Positions 25,801 through 35,310 of a DNA stretch of 64,000 nt are shown here, piece by piece (positions within the stretch are counted from its first letter, which is position 1; every line of letters begins with the position of its first letter). The translations under genes and the position numbers were made by a program. The DNA is from Lunularia cruciata (taxonomy: Eukaryota > Streptophyta > Marchantiopsida > Lunulariales > Lunulariaceae): contig OX419755.1 of NCBI GenBank assembly GCA_948567375.1, forward strand, positions 5,771,001-5,835,000. The letters run 5' to 3'. Under the pieces are notes generated by a model. That model was given only the letters and a program-made list of their open reading frames with translations, was not told the origin of the DNA and searched no databases.

Positions 25801-28699
25801 CTTTGCAGCCCAACTATTTGTAACTGCAAGGGGTATCCATTTTTGTAAAGTACCGTGAATCTTATCCTTGAATGAATCGATTTGAAATTTGTATTTAGGA
25901 TGCGGTATTTAGTTTATAAAATCGTTAATTTTGTTATTTCTTTTAAATGTAGAGTCACTGTGCTGAAATTGCTTCTTTCTAATTCCACCTGAGTGGTGAT
26001 TAATTTTAGCTTCTCCCTGTCATCCACGTATCCCTAAAGTAGTTCTGGACTGTACAAGGGCCAGATCCTTTTCATAAATATTTACAATGGATTGAAGATA
26101 TGTCTATTAGCACAACGCCAAAAGTTGACATTCAGATTCATAGCACGACGTCCTCTCTGCTCTCGTGCTCGGACTACATCTCTATATCTAAGAAATCTTT
26201 TAAATCTCAAGATTGAATTTGGAAGCCAGCACATCGGGATCATCGAATCGTTTGTATTAGGAAAATCCGTATTTGGAAGAACCAGAATATTAATTCCAAA
26301 AGAGATTTAAGGTAAAAATTCTACATATATAGAAAGCAAGATTAAACTAGTTTATGATTCATTAACAAGACCTAGTGCCTATAAGACTGGTGTAAAACCT
26401 CTCCTCGCGGAAGTTCGTAATCATAAACTTGGTACTATATAAAAAAAATAAAAAAAATAAATGTTTTAGCATTTACGCTAAATTCACATGGCGATAAAGC
26501 ACGGATGCTATGCGGTCGACTCATCTATCTAAAATTGCTCGTGATCGGTAAGATATTGGCGGTACTGTTATGCCCGCCTATGCAAGCAGACTCTATAGGG
26601 TTTCAAGAACCGTTTTTACGGAAGCTTTAATTTACTTTACGGTAACGGGGATTTACCGTAAAGTTGTCCACGAGACTCAGTAAAGAAAAGCTGACGTGAA
26701 AATGAATACCTCGTAAAACTTGCTTTACCGGGCGACTGGTCGTTTCATTTTTCAAGGAGAGGGTAAAATTAGGGGGTTTACAGAAGAATTAGGCCCTTGT
26801 ATTGAAAAGTTGAAAAATTGCCATGTGTCACACAAAAATGAGTTTAAAATTAAATGTTGAATTTTGAATATCGTACGTGAAAAAGGGTTGCATAAGAGAG
26901 CTCAAAATCAAACACTTTGGGCGGTATATTTTTGGGTAGAAAGCAAAGTAGATTGATGTGTCAACATTTCTCTCTCAGTTGTGCATTTACATTTGAACAT
27001 TTGGAGTGAGTCATGAGCGCCAACATCAATAAGCCAAGCAAATTGCTCTGACATTATGCCAAACTTGAAAGAATTGAGTGTGTTGTCTTGTGAGTTGAAG
27101 AAATTGATAAGAACATACTTTGATAAACATACTAGGATGAGCATAGAGGAGGAAATGGGAGGAAAAATTACTTTAAAAAAGAGAAGGAAATTTTTGACGA
27201 AGGTACTCCTTTGTCGGGAATTTCACATGCTTATCGTATCCCATTTAGTACTATTTCTTTAGATCGGAAGTTTTAGCTCAAAATTTTTCTCGAGTTTCTC
27301 CTCTTCCCTCTCAATAGTTCAACATGTTCTCAACATTTCTCAACTTGTCACTTCTCCTTCCTCTAGATCTCTACCAAATTTCTCAAGTTCCCCTCCTCCT
27401 TCTCTCTTGATGTCTTCAACCCTATCACATCTCCTTCCTCTCTATCTTTGCAAAATTTCTTGAGTTTCCCTAAACCCTCTCTCCTTTGAATGCCACAATT
27501 TTTTAAGTTTCTACATCTCTCTCTTCAACCCTATCAAGTTCCCTCTAGAGCTCATTGCAAAATTCTATGGACTCTTTATAAATCCTTTCTCCCGAGCCAC
27601 CCTCTAAAACCCCTATAAGTATATGTTTGTCCTTCTTCTTGAGAATTTTGAAGTTTGAAGTCTTTACACTTTCACGAGTGCCTTCTCTTTGCATTAAGAA
27701 TTACTCTCTAAACTTAGAACTGCTTTTGAATTGCTTTCTATATTGCACAAGTTGTTATTCTTGCTCTTTTTTAATATCCCAAATTGAATATTTAAAAATG
27801 GTAAAGTTGTTCATATATATATAAAGATAAAAAATCTCACGTATATACATAGTAGATTTAAGATTTACTCCAAGATGTCCCATTAATTGGAATTTCCTTT
27901 TGGTAAATGTGATTCCTTGCCAAAATATTGTAGCATCTACACTCCCACTCCTCGCTCGAACAGAACTATCTTAATATGAGCAAACTCATCTCTAATGTAA
28001 CCCTATACAACATTAAAGTGAGTGGACTTATCATTAAATTGAGTAACCCATCGATATACATTCAAAAAATTTATGTCAACAAGGAAGTCCAAAACCATGT
28101 AGAAAAATCATCAAACTCCTTTATTAATTTTAGATTTGTACAAAAATCCACTAGGCTTGCAATTCTATGAAAGATAGCTTTCTACCACAAAAGCTCTGGT
28201 CTCTACTCAATATTGTTCATTATTTCTACTTAAAACTTAGTTGAACTCATGCTTAAAGTCAACCTCTTCCTCTCCAAAGTCTTTGTCCTTTACCCACATA
28301 TCAGTTTATTAATCAAAAGATTATGGAAGATGATACATGTCTTGATCCATCAAAAAAGATGAGAGTTTCTACTTCTTCTTTTTTATTTAATTGCACTCTC
28401 AATTCACATAAAGAATGGTATCTACCTATTTGAATACCAATACAATGTCCATACAGTGCCACAAAGGTTAACATCTATTATTTAAAAGAAGGTTCATAAG
28501 CACATAACCAGAATCCCCCCCCCCTCCCACAAAAGATATTGATGGCATTTCAAAGCATGGTATACTCCCCTTGTGTTTAGTTCCAGCCAAAGCTCCAATC
28601 TCTTTAGACATATCATGTCGTCGCAAGAGCCTGATATATTTGGAAACACACAAAGGAAGTCAATTATGAGCACAATCACAATCATATGCAAGCACATGA
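25801..28699. other. Non-coding DNA downstream of HNL-A
   Basis: No gene recognised. Contents are a 12-bp perfect hairpin (26634-26645 with 26653-26664, arm ACTTTACGGTAA), a pyrimidine-rich stretch at about 27290-27620 and a run of ten Cs near 28515 (twelve in unit B). Several short open frames are identical in unit B, but so is the surrounding DNA, so this is recent duplication rather than coding constraint. The identity step between the units falls at about 26350. Confidence 0.55.
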
Positions 28700-29231
28700 G
28701 AAAAATGTATCCATGTAAGTGAATCTCACAATGAAAATGGGTTTGCCCTATCACACCAAATTGCATTGCATCTGTATGGGGGATGCCTCCCAAGAACTAT
28801 CACAATTTCATGAGCAGAGGTGGTTGCAAGATCACCCCTAGCTTCAAACACATTTGGTGCTATACATGAAAAATGGCATGGACTCCTTATTTGGTGCCAT
28901 TTGCATGTGCTTCAACCAAGATCCTCCACACCAATAGGAGCTAATGAAGCAACCTTGCTCAACTGATGACTCAAGAGCTAGAACGTATCAAGGACCCATT
29001 AGTAGAAAGTGGAAGGGGGAGGCCAACCAGTTTGCTAAATAAGCTACCCTTGCCATCAACTAAGCAGGATTTATCAGGATTCAGGATTGTCAACCTAAAG
29101 CTGAAAGTTGGGTGCCATTGTGGTATCTATCATGTTCTTGGGACTAGAAATCATGCTAGGAATTTCCCTATGAAAAGGAGCATGCATATAGTCACCCTTA
29201 AACAATAAGCACGGTGCTTGCCCTTTTCTCT
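28700..29231 (+). pseudogene. Truncated MULE transposase 3' fragment, unit A
   Basis: From about 28700 the sequence matches the MULE interior from about 14815 to 15338 (for example the shared GAATCTCACA and CAAGAACTATCACAATTTCA stretches). The open part at 28966-29208 encodes the same C-terminal region as the parent pseudogene, with the knuckle now altered (CGIYHVLGTRNHARNF). The left inverted repeat and N-terminal half are missing. It ends at CTCT, the target used by the Ty3/gypsy element. Confidence 0.75.
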
Positions 29232-29550
29232 TCTCATGCCATTGGTAGTGTCGGATCTAGATTGCTCTGACACTGGAGTTCCAATGATAGTAGTTAGAGT
29301 TATTTTAGCAGTATCTCAGAGACTACTTTCCGACGGTCAGATTTTGTGTTCAGGGTACTGACTTCACGGTAGGGCCCATCGTGAAGTCAGTAACTATCAG
29401 TCAGTGAAGTCACTTTGCACCATTTGTATCATTGAGTGTACCGTCAATGGGACCGTTAGGATTTCAAAGCTAGCTTGAGTCCAAGGGGTATAGTTTCAAA
29501 GTGAGCCGAGAGAGCTCACCTCTTTGATGTTGAGCCTTCGAGTTCTTGGC
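29232..29550 (+). repeat. 5' LTR of the gypsy element, left part
   Basis: It aligns with 44199-44490 of the 3' LTR, starting TCTCATGCC against TGTCATGCC. Roughly a tenth of positions differ, plus a 26-bp-class indel. It includes a perfect 12-bp hairpin (ACTGACTTCACG and its complement, about 29359-29395) that is absent from the 3' copy. The chromovirus splits the LTR after TTGGC. Confidence 0.8.
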
Positions 29551-29654
29551 TATAAAAGACCGAAATTGAGGAGAGAAATAGGAGAATGGAAACTCACATT
29601 GGGACATTTGAATGAGTGAAAAATCCGAATGCCTAGCATGAGGTTTGGCTTTGG

Positions 29655-29663
29655 TATTTATAG
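29655..29663 (-). promoter_or_regulatory. TATA box in chromovirus LTR
   Basis: CTATAAATA on the - strand, lying downstream (in element orientation) of the GAAGCTTC repeats, as expected for a U3 promoter. The equivalent in the other LTR is 34823-34831. Confidence 0.55.
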
Positions 29664-29800
29664 GTAGCATACAAGACCCTTGAAGCTTCTCAAGAAGTTT
29701 CCTTGAGCCACTTTCTTGGAGTGCAAGCCAACTTAACCAGGAAGCTTAGCAAGAAGCTTCCTTCTAGAAGCCATTTATTGTTGTGCAAGCTAAGCTAATT

Positions 29801-29889
29801 AGAAGCTTCTAGAAGCTACCTACTTAGGGTGCAAGTTAACTAGTTGGGAAGCTTCCCAAGAAGCTTCTTAGATGCTTCTAGAATATTCT
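29801..29889 (-). promoter_or_regulatory. Heat-shock-element-like sites in chromovirus LTR
   Basis: 29801-29815 reads aGAAgcTTCtaGAAg and 29875-29889 reads cTTCtaGAAtaTTCt. Each is three contiguous alternating nGAAn units, the consensus bound by heat-shock factors. Additional GAAnnTTC pairs lie between and upstream. Confidence 0.6.
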
Positions 29890-29958
29890 AGGCTATTTGG
29901 TCTTATTCTCTACTTTGTAATCCCGACTAACTTCGTCGTTAAACTCCATATTGTTACA

Positions 29959-29972
29959 TATTCCCCCGCCGC
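29959..29972 (-). other. Chromovirus polypurine tract, unit A
   Basis: On the - strand a purine-rich GGCGGGGGAATA directly precedes the 3' LTR (TGTAACA). This is the position and composition expected of the plus-strand priming site. Confidence 0.7.
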
Positions 29973-30033
29973 TAGTTGGTGACGTCCTCGTCGCCAATGA
30001 AGCTTTGAATTTCTTGATGGCTGTCTGTGCATT

Positions 30034-30294
30034 CTAGAGGTGGGAAAGAGGTTCCCATGTGGCATCATGAAGGATATACCCTTTCCAAAGGACCTTGTAC
30101 TCCGTATGTTGGCAACGGCCTTGTTGAATATGGCAACGCGCAAGGATACAATCAACTTCGTACTCCTCATGATCATTGATAGGGATAGGCAGGGGAGGAG
30201 GTTGGACTCGAGAGGAAAAGGAAGAGGGGTTAGGAACAAAGGGTTTCAACTTGGAAACATGAAAGACAAAATGGATACGCTTGTGACAAGGCAA
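30034..30294 (-). pseudogene. Chromovirus integrase C-terminus and chromodomain, unit A
   Basis: The frame covers the end of integrase (FHVSKLKPF) and a chromodomain: YEVDCILARC, then TEYKVLWKGY and ATWEPLSHL. Those are the conserved aromatic and WKGY...TWEP positions of the fold. The frame stops at TAG exactly where chromodomains normally continue with Gln-Asn-Ala (the following codons read NAQT), consistent with a CAG-to-TAG change. Chromodomains read methylated histone tails. Confidence 0.85.
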
Positions 30295-30533
30295 GGCAAG
30301 TCAATAAGTAACAAGAGAGACAATATGGGTGATATCAAAGGGTCCTATCCAATTAGGAGCAAGTTTACGAACTTGGGTATCAAGTGGGAGAGGGAGATTA
30401 CTAGAGGATAGCATGACTTTATCACCATCTTCAAAGGTGAGTTCACGACGATGGTGGTCCGCATATTGTTTTTGGCTATTCTAAGCAACAAGGAGGTGAG
30501 ACTTGGCTTGTTGGAGACATTGAGATATAGTGG

Positions 30534-31277
30534 TCAAGAATGTGGAAGTATGAGGAACCTGAGAGGGAGGGGGAGCAAGAAGAGAATCTGGAACAAGCGG
30601 ATCTTGGCCAAAATTGAGAAAGAAGGGAGAAAATTGGTGCTTGCCTGTTTGGAATTGTTGTAGGCAAATTTTGCAATTGCAAGACATTCATCCCAGTTGG
30701 TATGGTGGACATTGACAAAGGCCCACAACATATCCTCCAATGTACAATTTGCGTGTTCGGTTTGTCCATCAGTTTGAGGATGATAGGCCATGGACAAAGC
30801 AAGCTTGGTACCAAGTATTTAGAAGAGTGCTTTCCAAAACTTCCCGGTAAATCGAGGATCACGGTCGGAGATGTGTACATGTGGCATCCCATGATGCTTG
30901 AAGATATTGTTGAAGTAGATTTGTGCTAAGGTTGGAGCATCCACGGTATCATAGGTTTGTGCCAAGTGGATTAGCTTATTAAGCTTATCCACAAACACCA
31001 CAATTGCGGTGTGTCCTTGTTTTGTCTTTGGCAAGGATGTGATGAGATCTAAGCTCACATGCTCCCAACGAGCGGATGGAGTGGCGAGTGGTTGAAGGAG
31101 TCCACTCGGCTTTTGGTTGCTGGCCTTGTTACGTTGGTAACTCTCACATGATTGGACAAAGTCTCGAACATCTCGTGTCATGTTGGGCCACCGCCATTGG
31201 CATTGGAGGGTGCCCAAGGTCTTGTCCACTCCCATGTGACCAGCTATTGGTAAATCATGGGCTTCTTGAAGGCACAC
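30534..31277 (-). pseudogene. Chromovirus integrase, unit A
   Basis: It starts in the HHCC region (AGHMGVDKTL); the second Cys of the CxxC pair is Tyr (CESYQRNK). The DDE core is visible as LDLITSLP, HISDRDPRFTG and HPQTDGQTEHAN, keeping D, D and E. A stop at about 30819 splits the domain. Integrase inserts element cDNA into the genome; this copy is unlikely to work because of the stop and the lost zinc ligand. Confidence 0.85.
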
Positions 31278-31280
31278 AAG

Positions 31281-31880
31281 TCAAAGATCACCTTTGGTTG
31301 GAACATAGATCTGGTCTGCATGGAATAAAAAGCCTTCCTTGAAGGAGAACGTGTTGTACTCCTTGTCGCATGCTGTCAGACGACCGCGTACCATTTGGAA
31401 GAAGGGATCTTGTTGTAGAGCTGACTGAAACTCATTATGGACCTTAAGGTCAATGGACACCGTTGTAATTGCCGCCGTGATGAGAGGAAGAGCCTTCAAA
31501 TTAGGTTGTCGTGATAGAGCATCAGGGATGACAAAGAACCAACCTGGTTTGTACTCAAGTTTGATGTCAAACAATTGGAGTTGCTCTTCCCATCGATGAT
31601 GCCAACTCTTCATGTGCTCCAAGTGTAAGGTCTACAACAATGTGATCAGTTTGCATGATCACTTGTTTCCCCAAGAGATAATGCTTCCATACCTTGGTGT
31701 GATATACCATTGCAACTTGTTCTTGATCTCAAGAAGAGTAATTTCTTTCAGTTGTATATAGTCGGCAAGACACAAAGGCAATAGGATGTAGTCCATCTGG
31801 AAATTCTTGTTGCAACACAACTCCAATTGCAAAGTTAGAAGCATCAAAATCAACCACACAAGGTAGTTGAGGATCATATG
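31281..31880 (-). pseudogene. Chromovirus RNase H and connection region, unit A
   Basis: On the - strand 31780-31877 encodes DFDASNFAIGVVLQQ, the first catalytic block of Ty3/gypsy RNase H. After a frame change 31281-31622 encodes the tail of the domain (LEYKPG, PDALSRQP) and the start of the region leading into integrase. Frame changes and a stop show decay. Confidence 0.8.
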
Positions 31881-31982
31881 GTTGAAGAATGGGTCTTGAA
31901 GACACCATATGCTTTAACTTCTAGAATGCTTCTTCATGCTTGGTGGTCCACTAGAAGCTCGAGTTCTTTCCCAAGAGGTCAG

Positions 31983-32840
31983 TCAATGGTGTAGCCATGT
32001 GAGCATAATAGTGGATGAACCATTGAATGCTTGTACTTCTCTAGCATCCTTCAGGGTAGGCCAATCAATAATGGCCTTGATCTTCTCTTCTTCCATCTTG
32101 ATCCCCTTTGATGAGATCTTATGACCCAAGAAGGTAACCTCCTTCTGCCAAAAAGCACACTTTGACTTCTTGTAGTAAAATTTCCACTGTCGTAGTAGTC
32201 TTAGGACTTCTTGCACATAATTCATATGTTCTGCCTCTGTACTGTTATAGATTAGGATATCATCTAAGAACACCACCACGGACCGATCCAATAGTCTCTC
32301 CAACACACGATGCATATGATCCATGAAGATTGTTCGAGCATTAATGAGTCCAAAAAGTAGAACTCTCCACTCAAAATTTCCATACCTTGTGCGAAAGGCA
32401 GTCTTTTGCACGTCATCTCCTTCAATAGGAATTTGCCAATAACCACTACGAAGATCCAACTTGGAAAAGTAGCGTGCTCCACTTAGTTGATCAAGCAGAT
32501 CATTGATCTGAGGCAAGGGATATGCATTCTTCACGGTTTGCTTATTGAGTCCACAATAATCAATACCGAAATGAAGTCCTCCATCCTTCTTTGGAACAAA
32601 TAGTACCGGTGCTCCCCAAGGAGAGGTACTATATTGTATGAAATCCTTCTCCAACAACTCTATAAGTGTTATTCGCAACTCCTCCAACTCCTTTGGTGAG
32701 AGCCAATAGATTGGCCTACTCATTGGAGTACTCCTTGGCAATAACTCAATCTTGAAGGGCATACCTTGATCGGAGGGTAATCCCTTTGGCAGATCATCCG
32801 AAAATACATCTGTGAATTCTTGAACTATCCGATCAACCAT
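31983..32840 (-). pseudogene. Chromovirus reverse transcriptase, unit A
   Basis: A 285-residue open stretch with Ty3/gypsy RT blocks in order: SPWGAPVLFVPKKDGG, KLDLRSGYWQIPI, the finger/palm segment RTRYGNFEWRVLLFGL, the catalytic FLDDILIY, and FLGHKISSKGI. It copies element RNA into DNA. The upstream join to the protease-RT linker is interrupted by a TAG near 32863 that is a sense codon in unit B. Confidence 0.9.
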
Positions 32841-32861
32841 TGCTTGATGAGGCTCTTGGCC

Positions 32862-33119
32862 CTACTCAGATTGTTCTTGTGCAATCGGGTTGACCCACAC
32901 CACAAATACAGACTTATCTTCCTCCAAAGCTTGCTCTATGGCCGTTTCATTAACAAACTTCCCTTCCAAGGACTCATCTCTCTTCCAAGCTTGCTCTATG
33001 GTTGCCTTCTTGGAAAACTTCCCAGCTTGGGACTCATCTCCCTTCCAGATTTGCTCTATGGCTACCTTCTCAACAAACTTCCCATCTTGGGACTGGCTAT
33101 TCTTAGACGTCTTACTCAA
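32862..33119 (-). repeat. Linker with three 60-bp tandem repeats, unit A
   Basis: Between protease and RT lie three in-frame 60-bp repeats (32941-33000, 33001-33060 and 33061 to about 33105). They encode charged 20-residue units of the form GKFxxKxAIEQxWKxDES. Start of the open frame is at 33119 on the - strand. Confidence 0.8.
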
Positions 33120-33137
33120 AGGTGCCAGACAACCTAA

Positions 33138-33530
33138 TCAAAAATTTCTACCTTGGTGTTGTACTTGAATTTGTGGTCGGGTCCAATCAAATTGAACCTT
33201 ATGACGTTCAAGCCAAGGTAGACCCAGAATGATATCATAGTGTAGAGGTGCCACTACAAACCTCATACACTCCAAATACTCCTTCCCAATCTTGAAGGTA
33301 ATAGGATGCGAGGTGTAGAATGCAGAACCCTTTCTACCATCTGCCATTATCAAACTACTTCCAAACACAAGCTTGATAGGAATATCTAATTCCTTTGCTA
33401 CTTGCATAGACATGCAATTCTCTGAACTTCTAGAATCAACCAAAATCTTACAACCTTGATTAGATATCGTACCTTGCAAGTGAAGGAAACTTGCATAGGT
33501 CAAGCCTTCAATCCCTTTGGAACTAATCAA
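33138..33530 (-). pseudogene. Chromovirus aspartic protease, unit A
   Basis: A retropepsin-like domain with ILVDSRSSENCM, where the active-site D-S/T-G is D-S-R, and the second block YDIILGLPWL followed by HKVQFDW. It would mature the Gag-Pol polyprotein. The Gly-to-Arg change in the catalytic triad suggests an inactive product. Confidence 0.85.
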
Positions 33531-33599
33531 GCTCCCAATAAGTGGCTCAAAATCTACTATTGGGATTCTTTGTTTCCTTGATCATTCTATTCCACAAAC

Positions 33600-34447
33600 T
33601 CCATCTGGGCAACTTGTCAAGGTCGCCTATTCCTAAGTGGACATTTAGCAATGCGATGTCCAACTTGGCGACAATAAAAGCAACCTCCATTTTGTCGTAA
33701 TCTTTCTCTAATGCTGTACCAAGTGGTCTTCATTGGATAGCATCAATCTCTATTGGTACAGGTTCTTCCACTTGTGTGTAGTGTATTGATAGGCTTTGTG
33801 TAGGTTGAGGTCGAGACCAAGGAATCAAAATGCTCAGCCGATTGCATGGCTTCTTCTACATTTTGTGGCTCCCGCATGGTCACATGCAATTTGGTTTGTG
33901 ACTTCAATCCTCACACAAATTGATCTAGAACTTCACCTTCTTGGATATATAGGATTTGCATGATGATATTTTGAAATTGTGTGATGTAGCTTCTCATTGA
34001 GCCAATCTGCCTCAACTCTGCCAATTTATCTCGTGCGGCTCGAGTGGCATTTATAGTTTGAAATTGACCAAGTATTGTATATTTGATTTCTGCCCATGTC
34101 AAAATCGGTGTAACAATTTGTCCTTCAGCTCTTTTTACTCGGAATTACCACCAAAGTTTTTCCATGCCATCCAATTGGCTAGAAGTCAAGAGAATTTGTT
34201 TCCGTTCGTCTTGAAGATTGGTGGCTTCAAAGTAATGTTCGTAGTCAAACATAGAATTCTCCACTGTGCCTAAAAGATTCTTGCCTTCAAACACCTTAGG
34301 TTTTGGAAATCAAATGTGATCTTCTCCATCTCGAATCGGCGCTCTGTCTATCTGTTCTCGTCGTTGCTGGTCTCGTTCATCCAACAATCAAGTAAAATGC
34401 TCGATTTGTTGTTGCATTGCAAGGATAACATCTGGTATTGCCGCCAT
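33600..34447 (-). pseudogene. Chromovirus gag, unit A
   Basis: The probable start is the ATG at 34447 (MAAIPDVILAMQQQIEHF). The capsid-like part includes MTWAEIKYTIL and SMRSYITQFQN, and an intact zinc knuckle CFYCRQVGHRIAKC (C-x2-C-x4-H-x4-C) lies near 33630-33690. Several stops interrupt the frame. Gag forms the particle that packages element RNA. Confidence 0.8.
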
Positions 34448-34705
34448 CACTACTACTCTATTCCACTACCCTCAATTTATCTAGTTGATTAACACATAGA
34501 TACAACACGTCCACCATTCTCCATAAGTTACAACTGGAAGTATCAAGGGTTCCTCTGACACGGTGATCATATATAGAAAATTCTGCCCAAAGCACGAGGT
34601 GATGAATTGTGTGAAATGATGCTTTGGTAATATCTGGACATGAAAGTCCCAATGGTTTGGCGGAAGTGGATTTGGTGATCCATAAATTCTATCCATCCCA
34701 TTCTT

Positions 34706-34717
34706 GCTCAGATACCA
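34706..34717 (-). other. Chromovirus primer-binding site, unit A
   Basis: TGGTATCTGAGC on the - strand, one base inside the 5' LTR. It differs at one position from the TGGTATCAGAGC complementary to initiator Met-tRNA, the usual primer of plant Ty3/gypsy elements. Confidence 0.8.
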
Positions 34718-34718
34718 A

Positions 34719-35133
34719 TGTAAAAGACCGAAATCACAGAGAGAAATAGGAGAATGGAAACTCACATTGGGACACTTGAATGAAGGAAAACTCCGAATGC
34801 CTAGCATGAGGTTTGGCTTTGGTATTTATAGGTAACATACAAGACCCTCGAAGCTTCTCAAGAAGCTTCCTTGAGCCGCTTTCTTGGAGTGCAAGCCAAG
34901 TTAACTAGGAAGCTTCTCAAGAAGCTCCCTTCTAGAAACCGCTTACTTGGCGTGCAAGGTAAGCTAGTTAGAAGCTTCTAGAAGCTTCTTTCTAGAAGCT
35001 ACCTTCTTAAGGCGCAAGTTAACTAGTTGGGAAGCTTCCCAAGAAGCTTCTTAAATGCTTCTAGAATATTTTAGGCTATTTTGTCTTATTCTCTACTTTG
35101 TAAACCCAACTAGCTATACTCCATATTGTTACA
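34719..35133 (-). repeat. Chromovirus 5' LTR, unit A
   Basis: 415 bp with ends TGTAACA...TTTTACA on the - strand. A four-unit heat-shock-element-like array, aGAAgcTTCtaGAAgcTTCt, is at 34970-34989, upstream (element direction) of the TATA box CTATAAATA at 34823-34831. Confidence 0.9.
34970..34989 (-). promoter_or_regulatory. Perfect four-unit heat-shock element in 5' LTR
   Basis: Four contiguous 5-bp units nGAAn/nTTCn without gaps, about 140 bp upstream of the LTR TATA box in element orientation. Further GAAnnTTC pairs lie at 34850-34870 and 35030-35055. Confidence 0.6.
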
Positions 35134-35138
35134 CTGGC

Positions 35139-35310
35139 TATGGTGGACAAAGGCCGGTAAGCGTCACTTGGATTCTCTATGCTTGAGTGGGTGTGGCTTG
35201 ACTGTAATCAGTGCCCAATCGTTGGCAGTTTATAGAGTGACATATCAAATACTGATCTATGTTGAGTTGAGTTGAGTTGAGAGTGGTAAGCAATCTGATT
35301 ACATCAAAGA
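35139..35310 (+). repeat. 5' LTR of the gypsy element, right part
   Basis: It continues the LTR interrupted at 29550 and aligns with about 44490-44648 of the 3' LTR (shared TATGCTTGAGTGGGTGTGGC and the GAGTTGAGTTGAGAG microsatellite). It ends in CTGATTACA, after which the sequence no longer matches the 3' LTR. Confidence 0.8.

Larger units (their letters stand above)
29551..29958 (-). repeat. Chromovirus 3' LTR, unit A
   Basis: It pairs with 34719-35133. Ends are TGTAACA...TATA on the - strand, where the terminal CA has become TA. The U3 part has about 3.5 degenerate direct repeats of roughly 60 bp built around GAAGCTTC. Confidence 0.9.
15335..34844. repeat. Large direct duplication, unit A
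   Basis: This segment aligns collinearly with unit B at 44754-64000. The 29232-44753 retroelement lies between the end of the MULE fragment of unit A and the start of unit B. Offsets are about 29400 near the left end, 29046-29048 around the HNL gene and 29154-29156 to the right of it, the changes marking indels. Left of about 26350 the units differ by several percent with indels; right of it I could spot only about 20 substitutions in 8.4 kb. Confidence 0.9.
29551..35133 (-). mobile_element. Ty3/gypsy chromovirus nested in the gypsy 5' LTR
   Basis: A complete - strand element of 5583 bp, flanked by TTGGC (29546-29550) and CTGGC (35134-35138), a 5-bp target duplication with one mismatch. On the - strand the order is 5' LTR, primer-binding site, gag, protease, reverse transcriptase, RNase H, integrase, chromodomain, polypurine tract, 3' LTR. 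The chromodomain at the end of integrase defines a chromovirus; in such elements it recognises histone marks and guides insertion. The coding regions carry several stops and a damaged protease active site. The two LTRs differ at roughly one position in ten by eye, so the insertion is old. Confidence 0.92.

Noticed and set aside
26092-28170. Several 60-80 codon frames identical between the units
   Set aside because: The surrounding non-coding DNA is just as identical, so the match reflects recent duplication and not coding selection.
28510-28525. Run of Cs differing in length between units
   Set aside because: Homopolymer length is prone to slippage and sequencing error, so it carries no information.
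29680-29890. Regular GAAGCTTC repeats as a CRISPR-like array
   Set aside because: They lie in an LTR of a eukaryotic retrotransposon, the repeats are degenerate and there are no unique spacers or cas genes.
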